A stretch of 64,000 nt of DNA from an uncultured Clostridia bacterium (GCA_934180065.1 CAKPRA010000005.1:12189-76188), one strand, 5' to 3'; shown: positions 44,439 to 53,952, numbered from the stretch's first letter. Notes: generated by a model not told the origin, from the sequence alone. Numbers and translations: made by a program.

Positions 44439-44462
44439 GTTCGAGTCTTACCCCCGCAACCA
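44418..44462 (+). other. 3' half of an initiator tRNA-Met gene: attachment site
   Basis: The 45 bases run from the anticodon loop (CTCATAACCC, anticodon CAT at 44420-44422) through the T arm (GTAAG-TTCGAGT-CTTAC) to the acceptor strand CCCCGCA and ACCA. CTCATAACCCGAAGG and the CCCCGCAACCA end are the initiator tRNA form. The 5' half is absent; coding sequence of the deaminase gene takes its place, so this cannot be a functional tRNA. A tyrosine integrase gene lies 193 bp to the right. I read it as the core att sequence at an element boundary. Confidence 0.85.
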
Positions 44463-44473
44463 AGAATTTAACT

Positions 44474-44508
44474 AGAGTCGCAAGAGATTGCAGACTCTTA
44501 TTTTTTTG
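44474..44508 (+). terminator. tRNA-type terminator
   Basis: AGAGTCGCAA pairs with TTGCAGACTCT (one bulged A) over GAGA, followed by a T-run. Confidence 0.8.
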
Positions 44509-44532
44509 TTTCTGACGTAATTTTACGTAAAT

Positions 44533-44550
44533 GGGGACAGCTTGGGGACA
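44533..44550. repeat. GGGGACA direct repeats at the left end of the element
   Basis: Two GGGGACA units 11 bp apart lie between the att core and the integrase gene. The same motif recurs at 63810-63886 near the other end, so they may be integrase arm-binding sites. Confidence 0.5.
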
Positions 44551-44654
44551 CAAGCTTTTATAAAGCTCATAAAATAGCATAAATCCTCATTTACAATCTT
44601 AAAAAAAGCAATTTTTGAACTTATTGAAATCAAGAGTTTTAGCTGATAAGTATA

Positions 44655-45845
44655 TTAGTTTTTATCTACTAATAAATTCTGCAAGACTATACCTGCACTT
44701 CTATTATGAGAAGCAAGTGGATGTACATAGAAATTAAAAGTTGTACTAATTTGTGCATGTCCTAATCTTGCAGCTACAACTGCTACATCAACATTTTGTG
44801 AAATAAGTAGAGTAGCATTTGTATGCCTAATACCATGAAAATTCAAATAAGGTAGTCCTATCTTTTGAACAAATTTAACAAACCATTTACTTACTGTATC
44901 GGGATGCATAGGTTTACCATTATCTTGTATAAATAACCTATTAGATTCTTCCCAGAATTCGCCACAAAGCTCTTTTTTACTATCATACCATAATTTATAT
45001 TCTTCAAGTATTTCAATGACAGAATCAGGTATAGAAATGTGTCTATAAGAACTAGGTGTTTTAGGTGTCTTGGTATAAACTTCTGTACTTGCTAAATATT
45101 GACTTGATTTATTTACGGATATTTCTTTGTTTTTGAAATCAATATTTTCCCAGTCTAGTCCCATTAATTCTCCTAACCTTACTCCAGTAAATACTGTAAG
45201 AATAATAGCAACCTTATATTTTATTTCGCTATCTTTAAGTTCATTTAATCCTTTTAGAAGAACTCTGCATTGTTCATCATCGTAGAATTTACGTTGTGCT
45301 TTTGGTGCTCTTGGTGGTTGAACTCTATCTGCAGGATTATAAGGTATAAGTTGCCAATATACAGCTTTGTGTAGCATTGCACTTATTAATCTATGATGTT
45401 CTAGAATAGTTTTCTTAGATAATGGTTTCAAAGTACGTTCGCCATTATTTTTAGCAAGTCTTTTTATTTGTGTATCTTGTTCTAGCATATCATACAATTT
45501 CATAAGATCTGTAGGTTTGATTTTTTCTAAAGTAAAAGAGCCTAAATATGGAAGAATTCTGCTTTCTAACATTCCAACATATCTGTTGTAAGTAGATGGC
45601 GCTAAATCCTTTGTACCATAATTTACTTGCCAAATATGATAGAATTCTTCAAAAGTTACTGGCTTTCCTTCAGGTACTAATCCACTATTAGCTTCTGTAA
45701 CAAACTCTGCAAGTGCAATTTCAGCATCTTTACGAGTTCCATGAATAGTTTTTGTTCTTCTAGCTCTAGATCTATCAAGATTTTTACCAGTAGATACTAC
45801 TAACCTATAAGTATTTTCACCTCTTTTTTTTATACTCACAGTCAT
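44655..45845 (-). CDS. int: Tyrosine site-specific integrase (ICE/prophage type)
   Basis: A 396-residue recombinase. It has an N-terminal arm-binding domain (MTVSIKKRGENTYRLVVSTG), a SAM-like core-binding domain (TFEEFYHIWQVNYGTK) and a catalytic domain with TGVRLGELMGLDW (Arg), FHGIRHTNATLL (His-x-x-Arg), ARLGHAQIST (His) and the Tyr nucleophile in FNFYVHP. ATG 45845 (AAGGAGGTG about 11 bp upstream) is chosen over GTG 45857. It points towards the tRNA fragment, the usual orientation, and should catalyse integration at the initiator tRNA gene. Confidence 0.95.
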   Translation of the reverse strand: MTVSIKKRGENTYRLVVSTGKNLDRSRARRTKTIHGTRKDAEIALAEFVTEANSGLVPEGKPVTFEEFYHIWQVNYGTKDLAPSTYNRYVGMLESRILPYLGSFTLEKIKPTDLMKLYDMLEQDTQIKRLAKNNGERTLKPLSKKTILEHHRLISAMLHKAVYWQLIPYNPADRVQPPRAPKAQRKFYDDEQCRVLLKGLNELKDSEIKYKVAIILTVFTGVRLGELMGLDWENIDFKNKEISVNKSSQYLASTEVYTKTPKTPSSYRHISIPDSVIEILEEYKLWYDSKKELCGEFWEESNRLFIQDNGKPMHPDTVSKWFVKFVQKIGLPYLNFHGIRHTNATLLISQNVDVAVVAARLGHAQISTTFNFYVHPLASHNRSAGIVLQNLLVDKN

Positions 45846-46081
45846 TGTCTTTTTCACCTCCTTGCAGTCATAACCATGGGTGAGAGTTTCGTATTTTATT
45901 GTGATAATTATATATCTAATTATTGATGATTACTAGTGAGTTTTGCTTATTTTTCAGGTGTTACAAAGATTACAATAAGATTCATAAATAAACTTATATA
46001 GAACAATAAAAAAATAGATAAAATGTAATATAAATTTAATTTGTCGAAATTTGTAATATAATGTAACGTTTTGTCAAAGTA

Positions 46082-46110
46082 TTGAGAATAAAGGAAAAAT
46101 TTGATATAAT
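46082..46110 (+). promoter_or_regulatory. Promoter of the qat operon
   Basis: TTGAGA (46082-46087), exactly 17 bp, then TATAAT (46105-46110), 28 bp before qatA. Confidence 0.8.
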
Positions 46111-46138
46111 CATTAAAATAAATGAGAGGTGAAAATTT

Positions 46139-47914
46139 ATGTGGAAAGATAGCGAAGCAGAAATTGATTTTTTAGATTTTGATTATTTAATAGAGGTTTT
46201 AAAAGATATTATTGATAATGAAGATTTATTACCTGCTACAATCGGAGTATATGGAGATTGGGGAAGTGGTAAATCAAGTTTAATAAAATTAGCAATTAAT
46301 GATTTCGAGGACAATAAGAATATAGTATGCCTAAACTTTAATGCATGGCTATTTGAAAGTTACGAAGACGCGAAAGCATCATTATTGGGTAGTATATTGG
46401 ATAAAATTTGTGAGAAAAAAAAATTAACAGAAAAAGCAAGTGATATAGCTCAAGCATTATATAAAAGTATAGATAAATTAAAACTATTTAAGAAATCATT
46501 CTTTTTTGGAATGAATATCGCAACTACAGGAGGATTATTTAGTGCATTATCTCTATTATTAACAGATTCTGCAAAAGGAGACCATACCAAAATGATGGAC
46601 AAAATAAAAGAAAACATTAAAGATGAGATGAATGAAAATAATATTAGAAATGATATTAAAGAATTTAGAAAACAATTTGACGATTTATTAGAAGAAACAA
46701 AAATAGATAAGCTTATAATTTTTATTGACGAATTAGATAGATGTAGCCCTGACACAATATTATCAACGCTAGAAGCAATTAGGCTGTTTTTATTTACAGG
46801 TAATACTGTATTTATTATTGGAGCAGATGAAAGACAAATAGCTTATGCTGTAAAAAATAAATTTAAGGAAATTAAGGGACAAGAAATTGATATTGGTAAA
46901 GAATATCTAGAAAAATTAATTCAATATCCAATCAGAATTCCAAGGTTAAATAGCAAAGAAATGGAATTTTATATGATATGTCTGTTACTCCAGAAGAAAT
47001 TAGATACAGATAAATTTGCTGAATTAATAGATTACTTAAATAAACAAAAAAGAGAAAAGTTTTTGGATTTTGATGTAGATTACGAATTACTTATGAATTT
47101 TGATAAAGATATAGCGAATAATACAAGAGATGAAATTAGTATTGCAAAACAGTTATCACCTATTCTTTCAGCTGGATTAAACGGAAATCCAAGACAGTGT
47201 AAAAGATTTTTAAATTCTTTAAGTATGAGAGAAAAAATGGCGTCGTTTAGAAACGTTGATCTAGATAGAAAAATATTAGCTAAGATTATGCTATTAGAAT
47301 ATTTCAAACCTGTCTTATTTGAAACTATAAGTTCAAATTTGGATAATAAAGGAATGTCTTCACATATAAAAGAAATTGAAAATAATGATTTTCAGGACAA
47401 TAAAGAATATGAAGATGACAATTGGGTCAAAAATTGGATAGATGTTGAGCCATCATTAGCAGAAAAAGATTTAACAAAGTATTTATACTTTTTAAGGGAA
47501 TCTAATAAAGGATTTTCAGGTATTGAACCAGATATAAGCAAAGAAGGAAAAGAAGTATTAAAGCTACTATTATTGAATTCTGAAATAGCAGAGAAAAAAG
47601 GTATTGAAGAATCTAAAAAATTAGGAAATCTTGATTTACAAAAAATATTGGAAATTCTATATTCTAAATTAATTGATGACGATAAGTTGAATAATAATTC
47701 TTTTAAGGTGTTTATGAGATTTGCAGAAGTACATGAAGATTTATATGGAGATGCAATTAAATATTTAAAATCAATTAATCCAGATAAAATAAAAATGGTA
47801 CATGCTCCTCTAATTTCTTCATTTAAAAATAATTTAGGTAATAAAGAAATAATGGAAGATTTTATAAATGGACTAAGTTCAGATGTAAAAGAGTATATAA
47901 ATAAGGAGGAATAA
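46139..47914 (+). CDS. qatA: QatA: KAP family P-loop NTPase of the Qat defence system
   Basis: A 591-residue KAP NTPase. Walker A GDWGSGKS is at 39-46, a hydrophobic segment typical of KAP proteins at about 120-142 inside the ATPase, and Walker B IIFIDELDR at 194-201. The C-terminal half is helical. In the Qat system (qatABCD) the ATPase acts with QatB, a QueC-like protein and a TatD-like nuclease to protect against phages; the mechanism is unknown. All four genes are here in order. AGAGGTG lies 9 bp before ATG, and qatB starts one base after its stop. Confidence 0.92.
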   Translation: MWKDSEAEIDFLDFDYLIEVLKDIIDNEDLLPATIGVYGDWGSGKSSLIKLAINDFEDNKNIVCLNFNAWLFESYEDAKASLLGSILDKICEKKKLTEKASDIAQALYKSIDKLKLFKKSFFFGMNIATTGGLFSALSLLLTDSAKGDHTKMMDKIKENIKDEMNENNIRNDIKEFRKQFDDLLEETKIDKLIIFIDELDRCSPDTILSTLEAIRLFLFTGNTVFIIGADERQIAYAVKNKFKEIKGQEIDIGKEYLEKLIQYPIRIPRLNSKEMEFYMICLLLQKKLDTDKFAELIDYLNKQKREKFLDFDVDYELLMNFDKDIANNTRDEISIAKQLSPILSAGLNGNPRQCKRFLNSLSMREKMASFRNVDLDRKILAKIMLLEYFKPVLFETISSNLDNKGMSSHIKEIENNDFQDNKEYEDDNWVKNWIDVEPSLAEKDLTKYLYFLRESNKGFSGIEPDISKEGKEVLKLLLLNSEIAEKKGIEESKKLGNLDLQKILEILYSKLIDDDKLNNNSFKVFMRFAEVHEDLYGDAIKYLKSINPDKIKMVHAPLISSFKNNLGNKEIMEDFINGLSSDVKEYINKEE

Positions 47915-47915
47915 T

Positions 47916-48698
47916 ATGGGAACATCAAGTATGTATAGTGGACCTAAAGATAACAAACTATTACCAGATGATTATATAGGGGATAATAAAGAAGACGAAA
48001 AAGAAGAGAAGCCAAATGATGATAAAAAAATAGATCCAAAAGCATGGAAAAAAGCCAAAAACGCAATGTCAAAGTATATTAATGCTAAAAATGGAAATAG
48101 ACAAAATGTTATAAATAAATATACAAGTGCTAATGGTGGCAGTAACAGAATTGCAAGAAGTTCAACATCTGGAATAAAAGGTGTATCAGGATTAGGAGGA
48201 TTACTAAATAAAATTTCTAGTTCTGGTTTGGAAAATACATTAAGAGAGTATAAAATAGAATATAAAGATAAATCAATTAATTCTATATTCTCAGAGTTTA
48301 TAAATATTTTGTCTCCTAATGCCAATACAAAAGAGGAAGTAGCAGGAAGAGATGCGTTAATAGAAACTTTAACAGAATTGTATGAATTGCTTGAAACAAC
48401 AGGTGAAGACATTACATACTTTGATAATCTAGATGATAGCAAATTTAATTTCATAATGAATAAATATATAGAAAACTATGTGTTTGCAAAATTTCTAAAT
48501 GATTTAGAATATAGAGCTGAAAAATATGCAAAAAGCATAGAATCGGTTATACAGAAAGAAAAAGATATTAAAGATTTTATAAATTTTAGCGTAAATAATG
48601 CTACTAAAGATATAAACTTTAAAAGTTTCAATTATAATGATTTAGATGCAATAGAAAAAATATATAGAGACTGTTATAAAATATGGGAGGATGAATAA
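47916..48698 (+). CDS. qatB: QatB: second component of the Qat defence system
   Basis: A 260-residue protein with a disordered, charged first third (KKIDPKAWKKAKNAMSKYIN), a Gly/Ser patch (RSSTSGIKGVSGLGGLL), and a helical C-terminal region. It matches no enzyme. The name rests on its place between a KAP NTPase and a QueC-like gene, and on the length and composition usual for QatB. AAGGAGG lies 8 bp before ATG. Its stop overlaps the next start (ATGA-type overlap at 48698). Confidence 0.85.
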   Translation: MGTSSMYSGPKDNKLLPDDYIGDNKEDEKEEKPNDDKKIDPKAWKKAKNAMSKYINAKNGNRQNVINKYTSANGGSNRIARSSTSGIKGVSGLGGLLNKISSSGLENTLREYKIEYKDKSINSIFSEFINILSPNANTKEEVAGRDALIETLTELYELLETTGEDITYFDNLDDSKFNFIMNKYIENYVFAKFLNDLEYRAEKYAKSIESVIQKEKDIKDFINFSVNNATKDINFKSFNYNDLDAIEKIYRDCYKIWEDE

Positions 48699-49972
48699 TG
48701 AAATATGTATGCAAAATTGAAAAAGATGATGATTTTAATATAGAAAATGCACATTCCATAGTTTTAGAAGATAATAGTATGTTTACTTATACATTTTGGG
48801 AACAATCTTATAAAAATGTAACTGGAAAATATTCAAATGTTGCTATTGATTTATTATATATATCTTTATTTGTTTTTTATATAGACAGAATTCATTCAAG
48901 GGATGTGTCAATAGATTCATGGTCAAGGAATATAAATATGAATATTCCAGTTATAGAATTAGAAAAATGGAATTCTAATAAAAAATTACTAGAAAATATG
49001 TTAAATTTTCTAAGTGGAGATACATGGAAAATAGAGTTTAGAAAAAGAGAAATTACAGAAAAAGAAAAAAGATATTTAAGTAAAATAAGCGACAAAGAAA
49101 GCGATGATAGCGTTATTTGTATGTTCTCAGGGGGCTTGGATTCTTTTATAGGTGCAATAGATATATTAGAAAAAAATAAAAATGTTAAATTTATTAGCCA
49201 TTATGGTGGAGGAAAAGGGACTAGAGAATTTCAACAATATTTAAAAAAAATTTTAAAAGAAAAATATGAAATAAATGAGGAAAAATTTTTTAGTTTTTAT
49301 GCTGCAGCTAAGGAAGGGGTAGAAGATACTACAAGAACAAGATCATTTATGTTTTTCTCACATGCAATAGCAATTGCTTCTACATTAAATAAAAATGTAA
49401 AATTAATAATACCAGAGAATGGACTAATATCCTTAAATATTCCATTGACATATTCACGACTTGGAAGTAGTAGTACAAGAACTACGCATCCATATTATAT
49501 GGGACTGTTTAAGGAAGTATTAAATAAATTAGGATTTACAATAGAAATAAAAAATCCATATCAATTTAAAACAAAAGGTGAAATGATTTTAGAATGCCAA
49601 AACATGGAACTATTAAAAGAAAATATTGATAAAACCATGTCATGTTCACACCCTGATGTTGGAAGAATGTTCAAGGAAGTTGAAGCTAAACATTGTGGAT
49701 ATTGTTTACCATGCATAGTAAGAAGAGCCTCAATAAAAAAAGGAATTGGAATAGATAAAACAGAGTATAGAGATAAAGATTTTAAAAAAAATAAAGTTGC
49801 AAAAGAAAATTTAAATTCTTATTTGTTAGGAATTAAGAGATATAATAAAAAATCTGCAATTATGAAAATTCAATTATCTGGAGAAATTAAAGAAAACATA
49901 GATTTATATGCAGACCTATATAATAGAGGAATAGAGGAATTAAAAGCTGTGTTGGAGGATTATTATGAATGA
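48698..49972 (+). CDS. qatC: QatC: QueC-like protein of the Qat defence system
   Basis: A 424-residue protein. The PP-loop ATP pyrophosphatase motif SGGLDS (144-149) and the C-terminal zinc cysteines C316, C333, C336 and C339 (CSHPD...HCGYCLPC) match QueC, the enzyme that makes 7-cyano-7-deazaguanine. A 130-residue N-terminal extension is absent from true QueC. No queD, queE or queF lies nearby, so it is not part of queuosine synthesis but of Qat, where it may modify a protein or nucleic acid. It overlaps qatD by 8 bp. Confidence 0.92.
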   Translation: MKYVCKIEKDDDFNIENAHSIVLEDNSMFTYTFWEQSYKNVTGKYSNVAIDLLYISLFVFYIDRIHSRDVSIDSWSRNINMNIPVIELEKWNSNKKLLENMLNFLSGDTWKIEFRKREITEKEKRYLSKISDKESDDSVICMFSGGLDSFIGAIDILEKNKNVKFISHYGGGKGTREFQQYLKKILKEKYEINEEKFFSFYAAAKEGVEDTTRTRSFMFFSHAIAIASTLNKNVKLIIPENGLISLNIPLTYSRLGSSSTRTTHPYYMGLFKEVLNKLGFTIEIKNPYQFKTKGEMILECQNMELLKENIDKTMSCSHPDVGRMFKEVEAKHCGYCLPCIVRRASIKKGIGIDKTEYRDKDFKKNKVAKENLNSYLLGIKRYNKKSAIMKIQLSGEIKENIDLYADLYNRGIEELKAVLEDYYE

Positions 49973-50696
49973 AATATTTTTCCATGATACACATTTACAT
50001 ATTGATTTATTTAAAGATATGAATAGTATTATGAAAAAGATTGAAGATCAAAAATCATATACTATAGCAATGACAAATTTACCAGAATTATATAAAAAAT
50101 ATTCAAAAAAATATGGTAGTTTAAAATATATAAGATTCGCATTAGGATTTCATCCGGAACTAATAGCAAAATATAGTTATCAAATAGGCTTATTTGATGA
50201 GGAAATAAAAAATGCTAGGTATGTAGGAGAGATTGGTTTAGATAAAGGAAAAAATATTAATGATTATGAAAAGCAACAGGAATTATTTGAACATATAATC
50301 AATGAGTGTGAAAAAACAGGAAAAAAAATCATATCTATTCATTCTAGAAATTCGGCAACAGATATTTTAAACATAATTAAGAAAGCATTTAATTGCAAAG
50401 TAATAATGCATTGGTTTTCTGGGAGTATGGATGAATTAGATTTATGTATTAAAAGAGATTTCTATTTTTCAATAAACCCTAAAATGTTAAACACAAAAAA
50501 AGGAAGAATGATTATTGAAAAAGTACCTATTAATAGAATACTTATAGAAAGTGATGCACCATTGGCAACTGAAAATAACTTATATGACTTTATATTTATG
50601 AAAGAAATAATAAAGTACGTTGCCAGAATTAAGAAAATAGATAGTAGTAAAGTAAATAATATTTTTAGAAATAATTTTAAAAGTTTATTAAATTAA
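49965..50696 (+). CDS. qatD: QatD: TatD-like metal-dependent nuclease of the Qat defence system
   Basis: A 243-residue TatD-family protein with THLH (9-12), Glu89 in GEIGLD, His126 in IHSRNS, His149 in MHWFSG and Asp197 in ESDAP: the full metal-binding set of a TatD DNase. It is the last gene of the operon and overlaps qatC. A bidirectional hairpin follows at 50702. Confidence 0.92.
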   Translation: MNEIFFHDTHLHIDLFKDMNSIMKKIEDQKSYTIAMTNLPELYKKYSKKYGSLKYIRFALGFHPELIAKYSYQIGLFDEEIKNARYVGEIGLDKGKNINDYEKQQELFEHIINECEKTGKKIISIHSRNSATDILNIIKKAFNCKVIMHWFSGSMDELDLCIKRDFYFSINPKMLNTKKGRMIIEKVPINRILIESDAPLATENNLYDFIFMKEIIKYVARIKKIDSSKVNNIFRNNFKSLLN

Positions 50697-50701
50697 AAAG
50701 A

Positions 50702-50729
50702 AAACGACAAGAGTTAAATCTTGTCGTTT
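50702..50729. terminator. Bidirectional hairpin after qatD
   Basis: AAACGACAAGA and TCTTGTCGTTT form an 11-bp perfect stem over GTTAAA. It ends both qatABCD and the converging gene. Confidence 0.85.
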
Positions 50730-51573
50730 ATTTCTTGTAAACATTAGATTTATTCTTGTATTGAGGGGTATCATATTCAGCTTTAGGATTAACTGCAAGA
50801 AAAGCTTTATTACAGAATTTACATATCTTTAGTTACTATTTAGCAAAGTAATAATTAATATATTGTTTTAAGCAAGTAATTTGAAATTCAACATACAATG
50901 TTTCTTTTCTAGATAAACTCAATTTAATGTTAGTAACTTCAAATTGCTTTAATAATTCATCTATATTGTAATTATCTTCATTAGAAATGTTATTTAATAA
51001 ACTATATAAGTATTTAGCGTACTGAATAAACATATCTAAAGGTTCACAATATAAATTAGATCCTGCTAATAATTTATTTACATCAGATAATATATATTTC
51101 TCCATAGCAGGAGTTTTAACTAATTTAATTGCATCATTTATTAATTCTTTAATCTGACTATCATTACAAGTAGAAAAGAATAATTTAGAATATTTCTTTC
51201 TATCTATTACTGTTGTTAAATCAGATTTTCCAATGTAGTTATAATCTTTTAAAACTATTTTATCATCTAAGAAAAAGTATTTATTTAAAGGTAAATCATT
51301 TATTAATCCTAATGTAGAATATTTATCTACAAAGTCTAAAACGCTTTTTTCTATATCATTTTTATTATAAAAAGCTAATTTACCAATATTTAATAAATCT
51401 ATTAAAATAGATTCTTCAAAATCTTTTTCTATATCAATTAATGGAGCACCACTAGAGTGCTTTTTATTTATACTATCTGGAACAATATATTTTATTTTTC
51501 CTATTTCTTTAATCTCATATTTTGTAAATTTGAAAATGTTTTTTCCCTCAAACATACTAAAATTCAGGCTCAT
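50728..51573 (-). pseudogene. Element-encoded protein with zinc-ribbon tail, interrupted by two stop codons
   Basis: A 245-residue ORF (50836-51573), helical and without known motifs, ends in TAG TAA (50838-50833). In the same frame, with no shift, the sequence goes on for 34 residues: LKICKFCNKAFLAVNPKAEYD... and ...KNKSNVYKK. That tail, CxxC plus KAF...PKAEYDTP...NVY, is the conserved zinc-ribbon end of a protein family common in clostridial conjugative elements, so the stops cut a formerly complete 280-residue gene. The second cysteine pair of the ribbon is also lost (PQYK for PxC). It may still make the truncated product. Confidence 0.6.
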
Positions 51574-51827
51574 ATGAATACCTACTAAAAATTTATAAAA
51601 AATTATTGTAAGTTTTTGATAAATATAATTAATTACTGGTGTACTTTTAACAAAGTAAACGATTGCTATATAAAATCAATTACAAGAATGAAACCCAGTC
51701 GGGACTTGACATTTCAGTAAAATTGCAACATGAAACAAGTAATTGATTACTTACAACAATGGCTTACCATACAAAAGATAAGTTGTCAACGAAGAAGAGA
51801 AAATTTCAAAAGAAAGGAGGAATGTAT

Positions 51828-52009
51828 ATGGAATTTAAAGAAGTCAAAAGAATAACTCTAATAATGAGAGGGGCAGCAAACTATTTAGGAGTATCATATT
51901 GGTTAAGAAAAGACAAATGCCATATTCCAAAGTAGGCGGCAAGTTCTTGTTTAGAGAAAAAGCACCAGATGAATATCTATGTGAAAAAGAACGAGTTTCA
52001 GAAAGATAG
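51828..52009 (+). pseudogene. Degenerate excisionase (Xis)
   Basis: ATG 51828 has AAAGGAGG upstream and starts a winged-helix excisionase (MRGAANYLGVSYWLRKDKCHIP) that stops at TAG 51933. The family continuation YSKVGGKFLFREKAPDEYL then follows in another frame up to 52009. A small indel near 51925 breaks it; there is no CGG at the break in frame. With its loss the element is probably unable to excise. In related elements xis lies next to int, but here 6 kb of qat cargo separates them. Confidence 0.75.
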
Positions 52010-52025
52010 CAAAGGAGGAAGAAAA

Positions 52026-52268
52026 ATGGTTGAAGTTCATTGGTTTAAGATACAGGCAGATATATTTGACAATGAAAAAATTAAAAAACTACTAAATAGT
52101 AGGGATGGGGACACCTATTGTAGAGCATGGTTTCAATTATTAGCATTAGTTGCAAAGTGTAATGCACATGGAGCAGTTCTATTTGGTGAGAATATTCCAA
52201 TAACAATAGATGATCTTGCAAGAATTATGAGTAAGACAGTAAACAAACTTACAACGATCATGCAATGA
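52026..52268 (+). pseudogene. Replisome organizer N-terminal fragment
   Basis: 80 residues starting MVEVHWFKIQADIFDNEKIK, the usual N terminus of phage replisome organizer/DnaD-like proteins of Firmicutes elements. It is cut at KTVNKLTTIMQ, after which relaxase sequence begins, so a deletion fused the two genes. AAAGGAGG lies 8 bp before ATG. Confidence 0.75.
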
Positions 52269-53509
52269 TGTATGCAACAAACGCAGATAAAACAGAAAAA
52301 CAATTTTATACAACAGGTATAAATTGTGATGTTGATTCTGCAGTAGAAGAAATGAGAAATGCAAAAGACTTCTGGCACAAAACAGATGGCATATTAGCAT
52401 TTCATGCAGAGCAATCTTTTAAAGAAAATGAAGTAACACCAGAAATTGCTCATGAAATTGGAGTAAGACTTGCAGAAGAAATGTGGGGAGATAGATTTCA
52501 AGTAGTAGTATCTACTCACTTAAATACTAAACATCTTCATAATCATTTTGTAATTAATTCAGTTTCATTTAAAGATGGATATAAGTATTATAGTAATTTT
52601 GAAAATACAGCTTTATTGCGAAAAACATCTGATGAACTTTGGGGGGAATATGGTTTAAGTGTATTAGAAGAAAAGAAATGCAAATCTGGAATAAACTTTG
52701 AAAACTTCTATAAAAAGCATATACAAGAAAGTGATTATCATAAAGAAGTTAAAGAAGACTTAGATTATGCAATTAAGAATTCTTATACAACAAAAGACTT
52801 TCGCAGAATATTAGAATCAATGGGATATAAATATTATTACAGAGCTGGAAAACTATCAGTAAGGAGAGAACCTTATAAAAGAAATATATGAGTTGAAAGA
52901 GCTTTTGGAGAAGAATATTCTGTTGATAATATAACAAAAAGAATTCTACAAAACGATTATGTATGAAGAGCAGATATAGTTCCTTATAGAGTTACAAAAT
53001 CAAAGTTTTATTCAAGCAAATTTAGTGTAAAGAAAAAATATAAGCCTAAAGGAATAATTGCATTATATTACTATTATAAGTTCTTATTAGGATTTCATAA
53101 AAAGAATAATATAGAATACAAGCTAACACCAGAAATGCAAAAAGAAATAAAAAAAATGGAATTCTATTCAGAACAGATTAAATTTATGTGTAAATATAAA
53201 TTGGAAACAACAGATGCAGTAGATGATCTAAGAGCTAAGAAACTTAGAGAAAAACAGATAATACTTAATAAAAGAAATAAGTTATATTATCACAGGAATA
53301 AATGTAGTAATGGGGAAGAAAAGGATGCTTTTACTAAGGATATTATTATTGTTACAGATATGCTTAAGAAAGCGAAGAAGGAAATAAAACTTTGTGATGT
53401 AATTTATAATAATGTTCCAGAAATGAAAGAACAGATTAAAGAGGTGAAAGATAAGAAACAGGAAAAAGAGCAAAAACAAAAGAAAAAGACAAGAAGGTAT
53501 GAATTATAG
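52265..53509 (+). pseudogene. Decayed relaxase (MobA/VirD2 type)
   Basis: The frame starts inside a relaxase (YATNADKTEKQFYTTGINC) and lacks the N-terminal catalytic Tyr. It contains the HxHNH-type metal motif (TKHLHNHFVINS), then TGA at 52889 and again TGA at 52964 in the same frame. After these it is open to 53509 with a Lys-rich coiled C terminus. Both TGA stand where Arg-type codons would fit (CGA to TGA). TGA ends normal genes elsewhere here, so this is decay and not recoding. The element can no longer conjugate by itself. Confidence 0.8.
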
Positions 53510-53592
53510 AACAGACACAGAAATGTGTCTGTTTTTATAATAATTTTATAAAAAGGGGTTGAAAAAGCTTCGTTATAATGCTAATATGTAAT

Positions 53593-53606
53593 ATGTAATA
53601 TTACAT
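53593..53606. promoter_or_regulatory. Palindromic operator before the XRE gene
   Basis: ATGTAATATTACAT is a perfect 14-bp palindrome 28 bp before the ATG at 53635, likely bound by the regulator itself. Confidence 0.5.
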
Positions 53607-53634
53607 GTTACAAAATGAAAGAAAGGAGATTGGA

Positions 53635-53952
53635 ATGAGTGAGTTTAGCGACTTTTTAAATAAAAAATACAAAGAAAAGTGTAAAGACCAAAAAATAAGT
53701 ATTCGAAGTTTAGCAAATAAAATTGGTATGTCTCATAATTATCTTGGACAAATACTTCACGGAAAAGTTATTGCTCCAGAAGGAAACATACAACAAAAAC
53801 TCGCTAATGAGCTCATACCAATGAACGAAAGAAAAGATTTTTACGATTTAGCAGCTAAAAATCGAAATGATATACCTATTGATATTTTAGAAAAGATGTC
53901 AAAACAAGATAAAAAATGGGATGAAATAAGAAAAATATTAAAAGGAGAGTAG
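53635..53952 (+). CDS. XRE-type regulator of the restriction-modification operon
   Basis: A 105-residue protein with an N-terminal helix-turn-helix (ISIRSLANKIGMSHNYLGQIL, about 20-40) and a helical tail. It lies 5 bp before hsdM and is in the same operon, like controller proteins of restriction systems. ATG 53635 has GAAAGGAG 6 bp upstream; the earlier ATG 53605 overlaps the palindrome. It probably delays or limits hsd expression after the element enters a new cell. Confidence 0.8.
   Translation: MSEFSDFLNKKYKEKCKDQKISIRSLANKIGMSHNYLGQILHGKVIAPEGNIQQKLANELIPMNERKDFYDLAAKNRNDIPIDILEKMSKQDKKWDEIRKILKGE

Noticed and set aside
44386..44462. Functional tRNA-Met gene
   Set aside because: Only the 3' half is present; the expected TGCGGGG 5' acceptor strand, D arm and the GGG side of the anticodon stem are missing.
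48698..49972. Queuosine biosynthesis enzyme QueC
   Set aside because: No other queuosine genes are near, the protein is twice the usual length, and its neighbours are the Qat set.
51828..52009. Excisionase as a fourth CGG frameshift gene
   Set aside because: The break needs a shift of the opposite phase, and the GGCGGC near it is not an in-frame CGG in the first reading frame; it is ordinary decay.
52265..53509. TGA read as an amino acid
   Set aside because: Two in-frame TGA occur in the relaxase, but TGA ends miaA, the GH/PF10091 gene and others at correct lengths, so these are mutations in a dead gene.
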